A stretch of DNA of 64,000 bases from Acidobacteriota bacterium (GTDB lineage Bacteria; Acidobacteriota; Terriglobia; Terriglobales; Acidobacteriaceae), in NCBI GenBank assembly GCA_018268775.1, contig JAFDVV010000008.1:93245-157244 (forward strand), written 5' to 3'. The notes under the pieces were generated by a model. It did not search any database. It worked only from the letters and a program-made list of their open reading frames with translations, and was not told where the DNA came from. Of this stretch, positions 1 to 10,772 are shown one piece after another. The number at the start of each line of letters is the position of its first letter. Positions within the stretch are counted from its first letter, which is position 1. A program made the position numbers and the translations under genes.

Positions 1-1500
1 TTCTTTCTCCAGGACGACTGGAAGGCAACGCCGCGGCTTACCGTCAACGCCGGCCTGCGCTGGACACTGAACTTTCCCTCGACCGAAGCGCGTAACCAAG
101 GGGCCGTCTTTAACCTCGCCACACAGCAGTACCAGTATCTCGGCCAGGATGGGTTCTCACGCTCGGCGCGCGAACTTCACTATGGAAACATCGGCCCACG
201 TCTGGGCTTCAGCTATATGGTCACGCCAAAGACCGTCGCGCGCTTAAGCTACGGCATCATCTTCATCGAACAGACCGGCATCACAACGCCCTTCACAACG
301 CCGCAGTTCCCCTTCCTCCAGACAGTGCAGCAGTCCTCGCTCGACAGCATCCATCCTGCGTTCGTCCTCTCGAAAGGCCCGTCGGTTGCGCCGATACCTT
401 TGACTGCCGACGCCGGGCTTGGCCAGGGAGTCTTCACCGTCGACCGCAAGCTCGGCTCCGGCTACGTGCAGCAATGGAACCTCACGGTCCAACGCGAGCT
501 CGCGCGCGACCTCTCCATCGAGCTGGCATACACCGGGTCCGTCATCACGCGCGTCGGCATCCCCGACACGAACCTCAACCAGCTCACTGTGGCGCAGCTC
601 GCGCAAGGCGCAGCGCTCACGGCGACTACGGCCAATCCCTATTACGGACAGATTCCCGTATCGTCTTCGATCGGCGGAAAGACCATCTCCGTCGCGCAAT
701 TGCAGAAGCCTTACCCACGGTTTCTCACCGTCTCGTCGTTCCGAAAAAATACCGGTAGAACGAACTACAACGCCGCCGAGATCAAAGTCGAAAAGCGCAC
801 CAGCTATGGCCTTACCGCGCTGCTCAGCTACACACATTCGAAGCTCATGGACGACGCCTCCTCCGTCTTCGACTCTTCGATCCTGACCGGCCCCGTGGCG
901 AACTTCCCCGTCGCCGACAGCTTCAACCCATCGCTCGAGCGCGATGTATCGCTCGGCGACATGCCGAACATCACGGCCGGCTCAGTCGTCTATGCGATCC
1001 CCATGGGCCTGGGCCACCGCATCGCGCAGTCGGGCATTCTCTCCGGACTTCTCGGGGGGTGGACCGTGAACGGCATCGTGACGTTACAAAGCGGCATGCC
1101 ATTCGCCATCACACAAACGACTAACTTCAACGCCTTCGCAGGATTCGGCACGCAGCGGCCAACAATCAGCGGCAGCGCAAATATTCCAGCCAATCAGAGA
1201 ACGGTGGCGCGCTTCATCAACACCAACGCGTTCTCAATCACGCCGCAATTCAAACTGGGCAACGCCTCGCGCGATCCCGCGCGCGGACCTGCCTACCGCG
1301 ACCTCGATCTTGGCCTCGCGAAGAATACGCACATCACCGAGCGAATGGCGCTCGAGCTTCGCGGCGAGGTCTTCAACGTGACAAACACGCCCGCCTTCGC
1401 CCAGCCCAATGCAACGGTTGGCGCCGCGAACTTCGGCTCGATCACCGCAACCACCGCAGACCCTCGCGTGGCGCAGGTAGCTGCAAAGCTACGTTTCTAG
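1..1500 (+). CDS. TonB-dependent receptor, Oar-like (C-terminal part)
   Basis: The reading frame is open from the first base, so the gene starts outside the window; 499 codons are visible. The N-terminal visible part carries the pattern QDDWKATPRLTVNAGLRW, typical of the barrel of acidobacterial Oar-like TonB-dependent receptors, and the protein ends in an aromatic residue (KLRF), the usual outer-membrane insertion signal. Late blocks such as GGWTVNGIVTLQSGMPF and LRGEVFNVTNTPAF recur in the other two receptors of this window. The expected role is energy-dependent uptake of a large substrate, often a glycan fragment, across the outer membrane. The plug and any carboxypeptidase-regulatory domain lie upstream and cannot be seen. 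The substrate is unknown. It converges on the gene at 1780-2613. Confidence 0.88.
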   Translation, partial: FFLQDDWKATPRLTVNAGLRWTLNFPSTEARNQGAVFNLATQQYQYLGQDGFSRSARELHYGNIGPRLGFSYMVTPKTVARLSYGIIFIEQTGITTPFTTPQFPFLQTVQQSSLDSIHPAFVLSKGPSVAPIPLTADAGLGQGVFTVDRKLGSGYVQQWNLTVQRELARDLSIELAYTGSVITRVGIPDTNLNQLTVAQLAQGAALTATTANPYYGQIPVSSSIGGKTISVAQLQKPYPRFLTVSSFRKNTGRTNYNAAEIKVEKRTSYGLTALLSYTHSKLMDDASSVFDSSILTGPVANFPVADSFNPSLERDVSLGDMPNITAGSVVYAIPMGLGHRIAQSGILSGLLGGWTVNGIVTLQSGMPFAITQTTNFNAFAGFGTQRPTISGSANIPANQRTVARFINTNAFSITPQFKLGNASRDPARGPAYRDLDLGLAKNTHITERMALELRGEVFNVTNTPAFAQPNATVGAANFGSITATTADPRVAQVAAKLRF

Positions 1501-1585
1501 CCCAGGATGTTTCAGCTTGAGCCCTTTTAGAACCGCCAAGCTATCTGAAATTTGTCGTCGTGAGCGACAGTGGCCATTTATTAAA

Positions 1586-1738
1586 GTGCCATCCTGAGCG
1601 AAGCGCTGAGAGCGCGTAGTCGAAGGATCTGCGGTTCGCACTCTTCCACCCCTGTCGAACAACTTGCCCGGTACGGGAAAAACAGGTCCTTCGACTACGG
1701 GTTCGCAAAAAGCGCGAACCCTCCGCTCAGGATGACAC
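1586..1738. repeat. Inverted pair of TCATCCTGAGCGAAG-type repeats
   Basis: A forward copy (1586-1637, beginning GTGCCATCCTGAGCG and ending GATCTGCGGTTCG) faces a reverse copy (1683-1738, ending CTCAGGATGACAC) across about 45 bases. Each copy has its own small internal stem (GCGCT/AGCGC in the first, GGTTCGC/GCGAACC in the second). The pair lies between two convergent genes, so the transcript from either side could fold into a large hairpin and act as a terminator; that is inference. The rest of 1501-1779 shows nothing else. Confidence 0.75.
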
Positions 1739-1779
1739 AGCGTTCTACGCTATTGCCCGGACTTTCGCGCTTCATACGC

Positions 1780-2613
1780 TCATTTCGTATGAAATATCTT
1801 GTGGTTGATATCGGGCCAGAACTCTTTGAAGGTGAAGTTGGCCGAATCGATGACCACGCCCGTAAGCCATTTCTGACCCACCTTGGTCCACGTCCGATAC
1901 TCCTCCGGATAGTAGACCGTCGAAAGCCCCGAGGCTGCTCCTGCGCCGACGATCTCCGACGCGTTGAATCTGCGGTTGCCGTCATCGTTGCGCGTAATCA
2001 GCACGCGGCTCGCCGCATAGAGCGCACGTCTCTTGAAGCCGCCATGTCCGAGCGTATAAAAGCGGTTGTCCTGACGGAAGACAACCGGCCACAGGCCCGC
2101 CACCATAAAGTTCTCATCGGCGGTGTCGAGCAGCGTGTGATAGTAGTAGCGCCCGTAACCCGCAGCACCTTGATGAAACTCGGGGTATGAGTCTGAAGCC
2201 ATGTTGATGCCAGACTGGATCGCCGCAATCACAAACGACGAGTAGTCGAAGCTGTTCTTCGCCGCCATGACAAACTTCTCTTTCGGGGTCTGCGGATCCA
2301 GCTTCGTGTCCGCCGTCACCGCACTGAAGTTCGGCATGATACCGAGAATGCGCCTGGTCTGCTGAGGAGGGTCTTTGGGCTGCGGCGTTTCGGCGGGTGT
2401 CACAGGGTGCGGCACCGACGCAGGCTGCAATTCAGAAGAAGACGACGAAGATTGTTGTTGCAAAACAACATCCGGCGAGTCCGGCAGCTCCGGAACCGAG
2501 GCCTTCGCAATCATCTGCTGTGCGCCCAGCGACGCTGAAGATCCCCGGATAACACATAGAGCAATCGCGCACAAAGCGACCATGCTCAAGATTCGCCGCA
2601 CAAAAGAAGGCAT
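1780..2613 (-). CDS. Exported protein of unknown function
   Basis: I do not recognise this family. The protein is 277 aa from the start chosen at 2613, which gives a clear signal peptide (MPSFVRRILSMVALCAIALC). An upstream in-frame ATG at 2694 would overlap the end of kbl and put 27 residues before the signal peptide. After the signal comes a low-complexity stretch rich in Ser, Gln and Pro (about residues 30-90), then a conserved-looking domain with several aromatic and glycine-rich blocks (for example GAAGYGRYYYHTLLDTADENF and VVFRQDNRFYTLGHGG). This suggests an envelope protein. It lies just downstream of kbl on the same strand and may be co-transcribed with it. Confidence 0.7.
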   Translation of the reverse strand: MPSFVRRILSMVALCAIALCVIRGSSASLGAQQMIAKASVPELPDSPDVVLQQQSSSSSSELQPASVPHPVTPAETPQPKDPPQQTRRILGIMPNFSAVTADTKLDPQTPKEKFVMAAKNSFDYSSFVIAAIQSGINMASDSYPEFHQGAAGYGRYYYHTLLDTADENFMVAGLWPVVFRQDNRFYTLGHGGFKRRALYAASRVLITRNDDGNRRFNASEIVGAGAASGLSTVYYPEEYRTWTKVGQKWLTGVVIDSANFTFKEFWPDINHKIFHTK

Positions 2614-2686
2614 AGATAGATAAGACGCGATTCTGGCCAGATAGACTCGGTACGACGCAAGATTTAATGCAGGGATCTGAAGATGA

Positions 2687-3904
2687 TTACCCAAGCAGCC
2701 CTATCTTCTTCGCGGTCGCAACCAGCGTTTCAAGCGCACGGTCGATCTGCTCGCGGGTATGTTCGCTGGTCATGATGGTCCGGATGCGCGCTTTGCCCTC
2801 GGGGACGGTGGGGAAAGCAATGCCAGTGGCCATCACACCGGCATCGAAGAGCGCACGGGAGAACTCCATCGTCTTGCGCCCATCGCCAACGATGATCGGC
2901 GTAATCGGCGTCTCGCTGGCAGGTGTGGACCTTCCTCCAACATCGAACCCGGCACGGGTTAGCTGTTCCTTGAAGTACTTCGTATTCGACCACAGCCGTT
3001 CGATACGCTCCGGCTCGCTCTCCAGCAGATCGAACGCCGCAATGCACGTCGCAGCCACCGATGGCGGATGCGACGTTGAGAACAGAAACGGCCGCGCTCG
3101 ATGATAGAGGTAGTCGATCAGGTCGCGGCTTCCGCACACGTACCCGCCCAACGCACCGATGGCCTTCGACAGAGTTCCGACCTGCACGTCGACGCGCTGC
3201 GTGCAGTGGAAGTGGTCTACCGAACCTCGGCCATTGCGTCCCAGAACGCCAGAGGCGTGGGCGTCGTCGACCATCATGATTGCGCCGTACTTGTCCGCAA
3301 CGTCGCACAGCTTGTCGACCGGGCCGATGTCTCCGTCCATCGAAAAGACACCATCGGTGATGACCAGTTTGCGTCCCGGCTCGTTCTGGATCTCCTTCAA
3401 CAGCTCCTCGCAGTGCGCGACGTCCTTGTGTCGGAAGACCTTGATCTTCGCCCGCGACAGCCGCGCGCCGTCGATGATGCTGGCGTGGTTTAACTCGTCG
3501 GAGAGGATGTAGTCTTCCTTGCCGAGAATGCTCGACACCGTCCCGGCATTCGCCGTAAAACCGGACTGAAAGACGACGCAGGCCTCCACTCCCTTGAAGG
3601 CGGCGATCTTCTCCTCCAGTTCCATGTGGATACGCATCGTTCCCGCAATCGTGCGCACGGCACCCGATCCCACGCCGTACTTCTCCGTCGCCGCAATTGC
3701 GGCCTCGCGGAGCTTGGGGTGGTCGCACAGGCCAAGATAGTTGTTCGACGCAAGATTGATGACCTTCTTCCCGTCATAGGTACAAACAGGCCCCTGCTCA
3801 TCTTCCAGAATCCGGAGCTTAAAGTACGTGCCACGATTCTTCAGATCGTTCAACTGCTCTGTAAGATGTGCAAGTTGCGGACGCTTCGTAGCTGCTGTAG
3901 TCAT
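2687..3904 (-). CDS. kbl: Glycine C-acetyltransferase (2-amino-3-ketobutyrate CoA ligase)
   Basis: This 405-aa protein is a PLP-dependent alpha-oxoamine synthase. It is expected to cleave 2-amino-3-oxobutyrate with CoA to glycine and acetyl-CoA, the second step of threonine breakdown. The family blocks are present: LASNNYLGLC (51-60), DELNHASIIDG (136-146), the PLP-contacting VDDAHASG (212-219) and TLSKAIGALGG with the probable Schiff-base lysine K247. Length and the N-terminus (LNDLKNRGTYFK) fit Kbl better than BioF or HemA, but the families are close. No threonine dehydrogenase lies next to it, so the partner enzyme must be elsewhere. Confidence 0.88.
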   Translation of the reverse strand: MTTAATKRPQLAHLTEQLNDLKNRGTYFKLRILEDEQGPVCTYDGKKVINLASNNYLGLCDHPKLREAAIAATEKYGVGSGAVRTIAGTMRIHMELEEKIAAFKGVEACVVFQSGFTANAGTVSSILGKEDYILSDELNHASIIDGARLSRAKIKVFRHKDVAHCEELLKEIQNEPGRKLVITDGVFSMDGDIGPVDKLCDVADKYGAIMMVDDAHASGVLGRNGRGSVDHFHCTQRVDVQVGTLSKAIGALGGYVCGSRDLIDYLYHRARPFLFSTSHPPSVAATCIAAFDLLESEPERIERLWSNTKYFKEQLTRAGFDVGGRSTPASETPITPIIVGDGRKTMEFSRALFDAGVMATGIAFPTVPEGKARIRTIMTSEHTREQIDRALETLVATAKKIGLLG

Positions 3905-4056
3905 GCAACCATCCTAAACCCGCTGCGCAAACAGACAGTAAGGGGTCTTCCGCAGGCATCTAAACTATACGAAGCAAAACAGAGACCAGGCATCCAGTCC
4001 CAACCAAAGCTGACTGCCGATCTGTTCGGTACAAACAAAACAGAACTCTGAACGAA

Positions 4057-4977
4057 ATGAGGCCCGAAAACACCATGACAACCTCCCCGATTTGGAAGCC
4101 CGCGGCAGCGATGATGCTGGCGTTGGCAATCTTTGCAGGCTGCAAGTCAAAGCAGGACCAGGCGATTGACGATGCAAAGAAACAGGCAGCCGCCACAGGA
4201 CAAGCCCAACAGGTCGTCTCCGTCGACAAGAGCGGCAACACCGTCACCACAACCGTCCAGCCGCCAGCACCGGGACAGAACGGACAGACGGTAACAACCA
4301 CCGTAACACCCGCATCCGCTACCCCTGCCAACGCCCCCGCAGTCGCCGGTGGACAGGCAGCTCAACCAACCTCATCGCAGGCTACGGTGATGGTCAACGG
4401 GCGGCCCGAAACTCCTGCTGCTGCACCTGTGCCCGGTGGCAATCCAGTGATCGTACCGGCCGATGTAAAGATCCCCGCAGGCACAACACTGGCAATTCGC
4501 ATCAATCAACACATCAGCGTGAAGACCAGTCAGGCAGGCGACCGCTTCGACGGCGAGATCGCTGAGCCCGTCGTCGGCGACAACGGCCGCGTCATCGTCC
4601 CCAAGGGCACCCCGGTCGGCGGAGTCGTCGCCGCGTCCCACAAGCGTGGCCACTTCAAAGGCGCATCCATTCTGCAACTGCGGCTCACCTCGATGACGCT
4701 CAACGGCACCCGCTATCCGCTCGAGACCAGCAGCCTTACGCGCAGCAAGAAGGGCAAGGGCAAGCGCTCGGCGGCCTTCATCGGCGGAGGAAGCGGCCTT
4801 GGCATGCTGATCGGCGGATTGGCAACAGGCGGCACCGGCCTGCTGATCGGCGGCCTCGCGGGCGCTGGGGCGGGAACAGCAGCCGCAGGCCTGACCGGCA
4901 ATCGCGATATCGACATTCCGTCGGAGTCAATTGTGCGGTTCCGGCTGGCGGACACCCTGCAAGTGCAACCCTCCTAA
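4057..4977 (+). CDS. Lipoprotein with C-terminal glycine zipper
   Basis: The protein has a short basic N-terminus, a hydrophobic segment and a lipobox-like LAIFAGC, so it is probably a lipoprotein. An ATG at 4075 is an equally possible start and would place the hydrophobic segment closer to the N-terminus. Residues about 25-120 are low in complexity (Ala, Thr, Gln, Pro). A compact domain follows (about 140-220), beginning VKIPAGTTLAIRINQHISVKT and containing VIVPKGTPVGG; this resembles beta-rich domains in acidobacterial envelope proteins. A glycine-zipper segment (GGGSGLGMLIGG to GGLAGAGAGTAAAG, about 240-285) comes last. Function is unknown. It diverges from kbl across 150 bases. Confidence 0.75.
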   Translation: MRPENTMTTSPIWKPAAAMMLALAIFAGCKSKQDQAIDDAKKQAAATGQAQQVVSVDKSGNTVTTTVQPPAPGQNGQTVTTTVTPASATPANAPAVAGGQAAQPTSSQATVMVNGRPETPAAAPVPGGNPVIVPADVKIPAGTTLAIRINQHISVKTSQAGDRFDGEIAEPVVGDNGRVIVPKGTPVGGVVAASHKRGHFKGASILQLRLTSMTLNGTRYPLETSSLTRSKKGKGKRSAAFIGGGSGLGMLIGGLATGGTGLLIGGLAGAGAGTAAAGLTGNRDIDIPSESIVRFRLADTLQVQPS

Positions 4978-5015
4978 ATACAACAACGCGGTTCTTGAAA
5001 AGTGCCAGAGAGACG

Positions 5016-5041
5016 AAAACGCTCCCATTCGGGAGCGTTTT
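5016..5041. terminator. Bidirectional intrinsic terminator
   Basis: A perfect 11-bp stem (AAAACGCTCCC / GGGAGCGTTTT) closes a four-base ATTC loop. A-rich and T-rich flanks allow it to work in both directions between the convergent lipoprotein gene and typA. Confidence 0.85.
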
Positions 5042-5063
5042 CCCCCTTTGTCGGAGCTCGGGG

Positions 5064-6875
<1,812 letters not shown>

Positions 6876-7036
6876 TGCGTTTGAATGTCCTGTCTGCGCG
6901 CGGATCGATGTCGGGGAGTGAAAAAGTATGAAAATGCGCGTGTTGTTCTAGTTTACCCCACCGGATTCCTCAAACCGGATCGAACTGCAGTCAGAGCGTT
7001 CTTTTTGCGCCCCCGCAACAATTCCGCCCGTAAAAA

Positions 7037-7076
7037 GTTGTCATTCCGCAGCGCAGCGAAGGAACCTGCTTTTCTC
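7037..7076. repeat. TCATTCCG-type intergenic repeat (short form)
   Basis: A short copy (TGTCATTCCGCAGCGCAGCG, then AAGGAACCTGCTT) of the dispersed repeat that recurs throughout the window. It lies between divergent typA and the cysteine dioxygenase gene. The large variable stem seen in longer copies is missing. Confidence 0.65.
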
Positions 7077-7147
7077 TCGCGCCATCGCCAAATAATCCGC
7101 AACCGCGAGATAATGAACTTAAGCTCAGAAAAAGGAGCACGTTCACC

Positions 7148-7783
7148 ATGTCCGCCCCCGAGATCGCAAACTGTACCCACCCGCTTCGGACCAGCGTAGC
7201 GGACTTCATCGCCGGACTACGTGAGTTGGAGCGGGGACTCATCACCAAAACCAAGATCGCCGACTACATGGCCGCCACCACGTTGCGGCCCGAAGCCCTC
7301 CACGATTACGTCTGGTGGCGCGACAGCTTCTACACCCGCAACCTCATCTATCGCGACGAACTCTTCGAGGTCATGGCCATCTGCTGGTCCCCGGGACAGA
7401 AGACCGCCATCCACACTCACAACGGTCAGCTTGGCTGGATGACCATCTCGCAGGGCGAAGTCCTCACCCACGAGTATCACCACACCCGCTGCAACACTCC
7501 CGAGCACCAGAACGTCGTCAACATCGACTGCATCGGCGGGGCCACCGAACTCCAGATCGACAAGGTGCGCACCATCGCCTGCTCCGAGGGCACAGGCATC
7601 GTCACCGTCGACAAGCTCCAGACCATCCACCAGATCGAGAACGCCGGTAACACCGGCTGCGTGAGCCTTCACGTCTACTCAAAGCCGTTTGACTCCTGCA
7701 TCGCTTTCGACCTCGAAAAACAACGCTGTTACCGGCGTCAGCTCGGCTTCTTCAGCCGGGAAGGCCACCGTGTTGAAGAGTAG
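7148..7783 (+). CDS. Cysteine dioxygenase type I
   Basis: This 211-aa cupin protein should oxidise L-cysteine to cysteine sulfinate with O2 and non-haem iron. The three-histidine iron site is visible as HTHNGQ (H89, H91) and TIHQIEN (H161), and the conserved tyrosine in SLHVYSKP is Y177. The position equivalent to the cysteine that forms the Cys-Tyr cofactor in the mammalian enzyme is not a cysteine here, as in most bacterial members. The start follows a good ribosome site (AAAAAGGAG). A related 3-mercaptopropionate dioxygenase activity cannot be excluded from sequence alone. Confidence 0.85.
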   Translation: MSAPEIANCTHPLRTSVADFIAGLRELERGLITKTKIADYMAATTLRPEALHDYVWWRDSFYTRNLIYRDELFEVMAICWSPGQKTAIHTHNGQLGWMTISQGEVLTHEYHHTRCNTPEHQNVVNIDCIGGATELQIDKVRTIACSEGTGIVTVDKLQTIHQIENAGNTGCVSLHVYSKPFDSCIAFDLEKQRCYRRQLGFFSREGHRVEE

Positions 7784-7992
7784 AGCGCAATGACGCGTTG
7801 TGAGGCCGGCAGGCAGCCGGTTCCTTCCCCCATGGTCCATCACTTTTTGAAGTGTCATATCGAGCGTGAGAAATTGTCCAGTTCTCGTACCTAGACTAGA
7901 AGTGAGGTAGAAGATGTCGAAAAGGCCAGCCAGCAAGACGACGGAAAAAAAAGAGCGCCCCACGCAAAGCAGGTTCGGGCATAGAAGACATC

Positions 7993-8886
7993 ATGCGACA
8001 GTTCACACAATTGATCGAGAATGAATCGGCCGTTACACCGAACGATCTCCATGCGCTGATGGCTTCGTTGAGCGGCCCCTCGGCATATGGCCAGTTGAGC
8101 AACGCACAAGCCGATGCCAAGGACGAGGCCCAGCAGATAGCCTTCGATGCCATGGAGGCCCGAACGGTGGCACAGGCCCGAAAGTTGGCCAAGCGCGCAC
8201 TGAAGCTCGACGCCGACTGCGTGGATGCGCTGGTGCTACTGACCGATCTGGACACCCGTACTCCACTGGAGAAGATCGAAGGCCTGCAAAATGCGGTGGC
8301 TGCCGGCGAACGTTCGCTGGGCGACAAGTTCATCCGCGAAAACAAAGGTCATTTCTGGATGCTTCTGGAAACAAGACCTTACATGCGGGCACTGGAACGC
8401 CTCGGTGGTATGCTGCACAGCCATGGCGATCGCCTGGGTGCCATCAAAACCTACGAAATGATGCTGAAACTGAACCCAAACGACAACCAGGGTGTTCGCG
8501 ACCCCTTGCTGGGTCTGTATCTTGAAACCGACGATCTGGAAGGTGCAGGCCGTCTATTGAAGAAATACAAGGGAGACGCTTCGGCCAACTTTGCCTGGGC
8601 ACGTGTGCTGGAGCGGTTCCTGTCCAACGACAGGGACGGCGCAAATGCCTCACTGAAACGAGCACTCAAAGCGAACCGTCACGTTGAACTCTACCTGACC
8701 GAACAGAGGGCTCTGCCGAAGCGTCTCCCTGAGATGTATTCAACGGGCAGTGAGGAGGAGGCGGTTTTGTGTCTGAACTACCTTGGCCGTGCGTGGGCCT
8801 CACATAAAGCAGCCGCCGTGTGGCTGTCTGACCGGCCAACCAACGATCGGCGCGATCCCAGGACACCTTCGTGCTCAAGCGATTGA
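7993..8886 (+). CDS. TPR-like protein, 5' end probably frameshifted
   Basis: The 297-aa frame has helical repeats resembling tetratricopeptide units (ARKLAKRALKLDADCVDALV; later DRLGAIKTYEMMLKLNPNDNQG and LLGLYLETDDLEGAGRLLKKY), as in the ST7/TPR family. Its function is unknown. The ATG at 7993 has no clear ribosome site. An ATG at 7914 does (GAGG six bases upstream) and encodes a basic start MSKRPASKTTEKK, but it reads out of frame after an A8 run at 7945-7952. In the main frame the codons just after that run give KSAPRKAGSGIEDI, which joins smoothly to the main protein. The gene therefore probably begins at 7914, with an indel, slippage or frameshifting at the A tract. Confidence 0.7.
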   Translation: MRQFTQLIENESAVTPNDLHALMASLSGPSAYGQLSNAQADAKDEAQQIAFDAMEARTVAQARKLAKRALKLDADCVDALVLLTDLDTRTPLEKIEGLQNAVAAGERSLGDKFIRENKGHFWMLLETRPYMRALERLGGMLHSHGDRLGAIKTYEMMLKLNPNDNQGVRDPLLGLYLETDDLEGAGRLLKKYKGDASANFAWARVLERFLSNDRDGANASLKRALKANRHVELYLTEQRALPKRLPEMYSTGSEEEAVLCLNYLGRAWASHKAAAVWLSDRPTNDRRDPRTPSCSSD

Positions 8887-9216
8887 ACCTGGAATGATCG
8901 GCAATGTCCACCGCAATATAAATGCAATGTCTCCTCTCATCTGGAATGAACCTTCGTTGTTTCCTTCTCGGCCTGGTCTTCGCGATACCGCTCGTCGCCC
9001 AGGTGCGTGCGTGTCATCAACGATGGATTTCCGCGGGCAAACACATCGGGTAGGGTGACAGATATCCCGACTCGACCCCATCTCCGATCATGAAGACCAT
9101 AAGTCCAGCGACGCCCCAGAAGAGCGCAGAGAGTACCACTGTCCAGTCAAGAAGACTCTCGTGTTGCTCCAATGTTCCTGGCAACCCAAATTGAGCGAAC
9201 TGCCATTTTATGCGAA
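8887..9216. other. Gap with a possible one-helix reading frame
   Basis: No gene can be called with confidence in these 330 bases. On the minus strand a frame open from the end of the sulfatase gene to a stop at 9017-9019 encodes one hydrophobic helix (LDWTVVLSALFWGVAGLMVF). Its only candidate starts are TTG codons at 9184 or 9172, with no clear ribosome site. It could be a small membrane protein or a decayed gene end. On the plus strand a 35-codon frame at 8946-9053 begins like a signal peptide but ends at once. Confidence 0.35.
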
Positions 9217-10710
9217 TCAGTAAGCATTTCCCGCTGGAACGGCCTTCGGATGGTCGATGTCCATCGGGTCGTCCAACTCCCGCTGCTTCTGTTTCAACTT
9301 TGCGATAAGGTCCGCTTTGACCTCCGCGTACCGCGGGTCGTCGACCAAGTCGTGCATCTCCCAGGGATCGTTCTCAAGATCGAAGACTTGATAGCGGTTC
9401 AAATGCGCATAGAAGATCAGCTTGTGCCGCTTCGTCCTTATCGAGCGCTGCAATATATTGAGCCAACCGAACATTGCATCGTTCACCGGCTTCGGATTGG
9501 CGGAACGCAACATGGGGGCCAGCGAAGGGAACTCAACATGGGGTGGAACCGTCACACCCGCCAGATCGCACGTCGTCGCATACATCGAGTGTTGATACAC
9601 CATCTCGTCCACGCGCTTGCCCGCCTCGATGCCAGGTCCCGCGACGATCAGCGGCATGCGCATGGAGCATTCGTACTGGTTCTGCTTTCCCATCAGGCCA
9701 TGCTCGCCAACCGCGAGCCCATGGTCCGCGGTAAGAATCACATAGGTATTCTCCGCTTTGCCGGAAGCCTGCAATGCGCCTAGGATGCGGCCGATCTGCG
9801 CGTCCATATGCGTGATGATGGCGTAGTACTCGCGCCGGTGCACCCGCACATCCTGCTCCGTGCGTGGAAAGGGAGCCAGCAGTTCATCGCGCGTCTTGTG
9901 GTCCCCCTGGTCGAAGGGATGCTCCGGAAGAAAGTTCGGAGGAATGGCGATTTTCTCTGACGGATACATATCCAGATACTCTTGCGGTGCCTGTCGTGGA
10001 TCGTGTGGCGCGTTGAATCCCACATACATAAAGAAAGGCATCTGCCGTTTTGGCACAGTTCGGCTGAGATACTCCACGGCTGCATCCGCGTAGAGTTCGC
10101 TGGAGTGCTGAATGGCATCGTCTTTACTGTTGAGCCACAGCTTCTTCTTGAGCCAGTGACCAACCAGCGACCGGTTCGCCGGGTCCCAGTGGTTCCCTGC
10201 GGCGGGCCGGTTGTACATGTCCGGCGTCGAGGGCAAAAAGCCCGGCGCAACGGGCCCCATCTCCGAAAACGACCGTTGCAGCATCACCGCGTCGAGGTGC
10301 CACTTTCCAGTGATGTAGGTGTCGTAACCTGCCGCGCGCAGCGTCTGCCCCCACGCTGGAACACTCCCCGCCTGGTTCGCGGAGTCAGCACGGTTGGCAT
10401 GGAACGCCGTCAATCCCGTATTCAACATCGTCCTGCTGGCAACGCAGATGGCTCCCGTCCAAGAACCCTGGTGGAAGCAATGCGTAAAGTGGCAGCCCGA
10501 TCGCACAAGTTTGTCGATGTTCGGAGTATGCACCTCAGGGTTGTTGATCGAGCCGATCGTTCGAAACATCAGGTCGTCCGCAATCAGAAAGAGAAAGTTG
10601 GGACGCCTGCCGCCGCTCGAAGTTGCCATCTCGCCAAGCCCGAGAGTTGGCCGCACCTGGGTGGCCGCTGCCGCAGTGAGTCCAATGAAACTACGCCGAT
10701 CGATTGTCAT
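9217..10710 (-). CDS. Tat-exported sulfatase (arylsulfatase family)
   Basis: The start at 10710 follows GGAAAG and gives a twin-arginine signal (DRRSFIGLTAAAA, residues 4-16), so the 497-aa protein should be folded in the cytoplasm and exported. Sulfatase motifs are present: the metal pair in LIADD (D45, D46), the active-site segment GAICVASRTML (C89 to R93) and the C-terminal LTADHGLAVGEHG. The cysteine would become formylglycine. The core reads C-x-A-x-R, with alanine where most sulfatases have proline. It lies 62 bases after the FUSC gene on the same strand, so it may be the last gene of the efflux operon. The substrate is unknown. Confidence 0.88.
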   Translation of the reverse strand: MTIDRRSFIGLTAAAATQVRPTLGLGEMATSSGGRRPNFLFLIADDLMFRTIGSINNPEVHTPNIDKLVRSGCHFTHCFHQGSWTGAICVASRTMLNTGLTAFHANRADSANQAGSVPAWGQTLRAAGYDTYITGKWHLDAVMLQRSFSEMGPVAPGFLPSTPDMYNRPAAGNHWDPANRSLVGHWLKKKLWLNSKDDAIQHSSELYADAAVEYLSRTVPKRQMPFFMYVGFNAPHDPRQAPQEYLDMYPSEKIAIPPNFLPEHPFDQGDHKTRDELLAPFPRTEQDVRVHRREYYAIITHMDAQIGRILGALQASGKAENTYVILTADHGLAVGEHGLMGKQNQYECSMRMPLIVAGPGIEAGKRVDEMVYQHSMYATTCDLAGVTVPPHVEFPSLAPMLRSANPKPVNDAMFGWLNILQRSIRTKRHKLIFYAHLNRYQVFDLENDPWEMHDLVDDPRYAEVKADLIAKLKQKQRELDDPMDIDHPKAVPAGNAY

Positions 10711-10772
10711 GAAGCTCTTTCCAGCAGACAGTCCTGCTTTTATCGGAATGTGTCCCGCTGGAGATTTTACAG

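Noticed and set aside
8946..9053. Plus-strand 35-codon frame beginning like a signal peptide (MNLRCFLLGLVFAIPLVAQ)
   Set aside because: It ends after 35 codons with nothing following. It may be the remnant of a gene start, but that cannot be supported.
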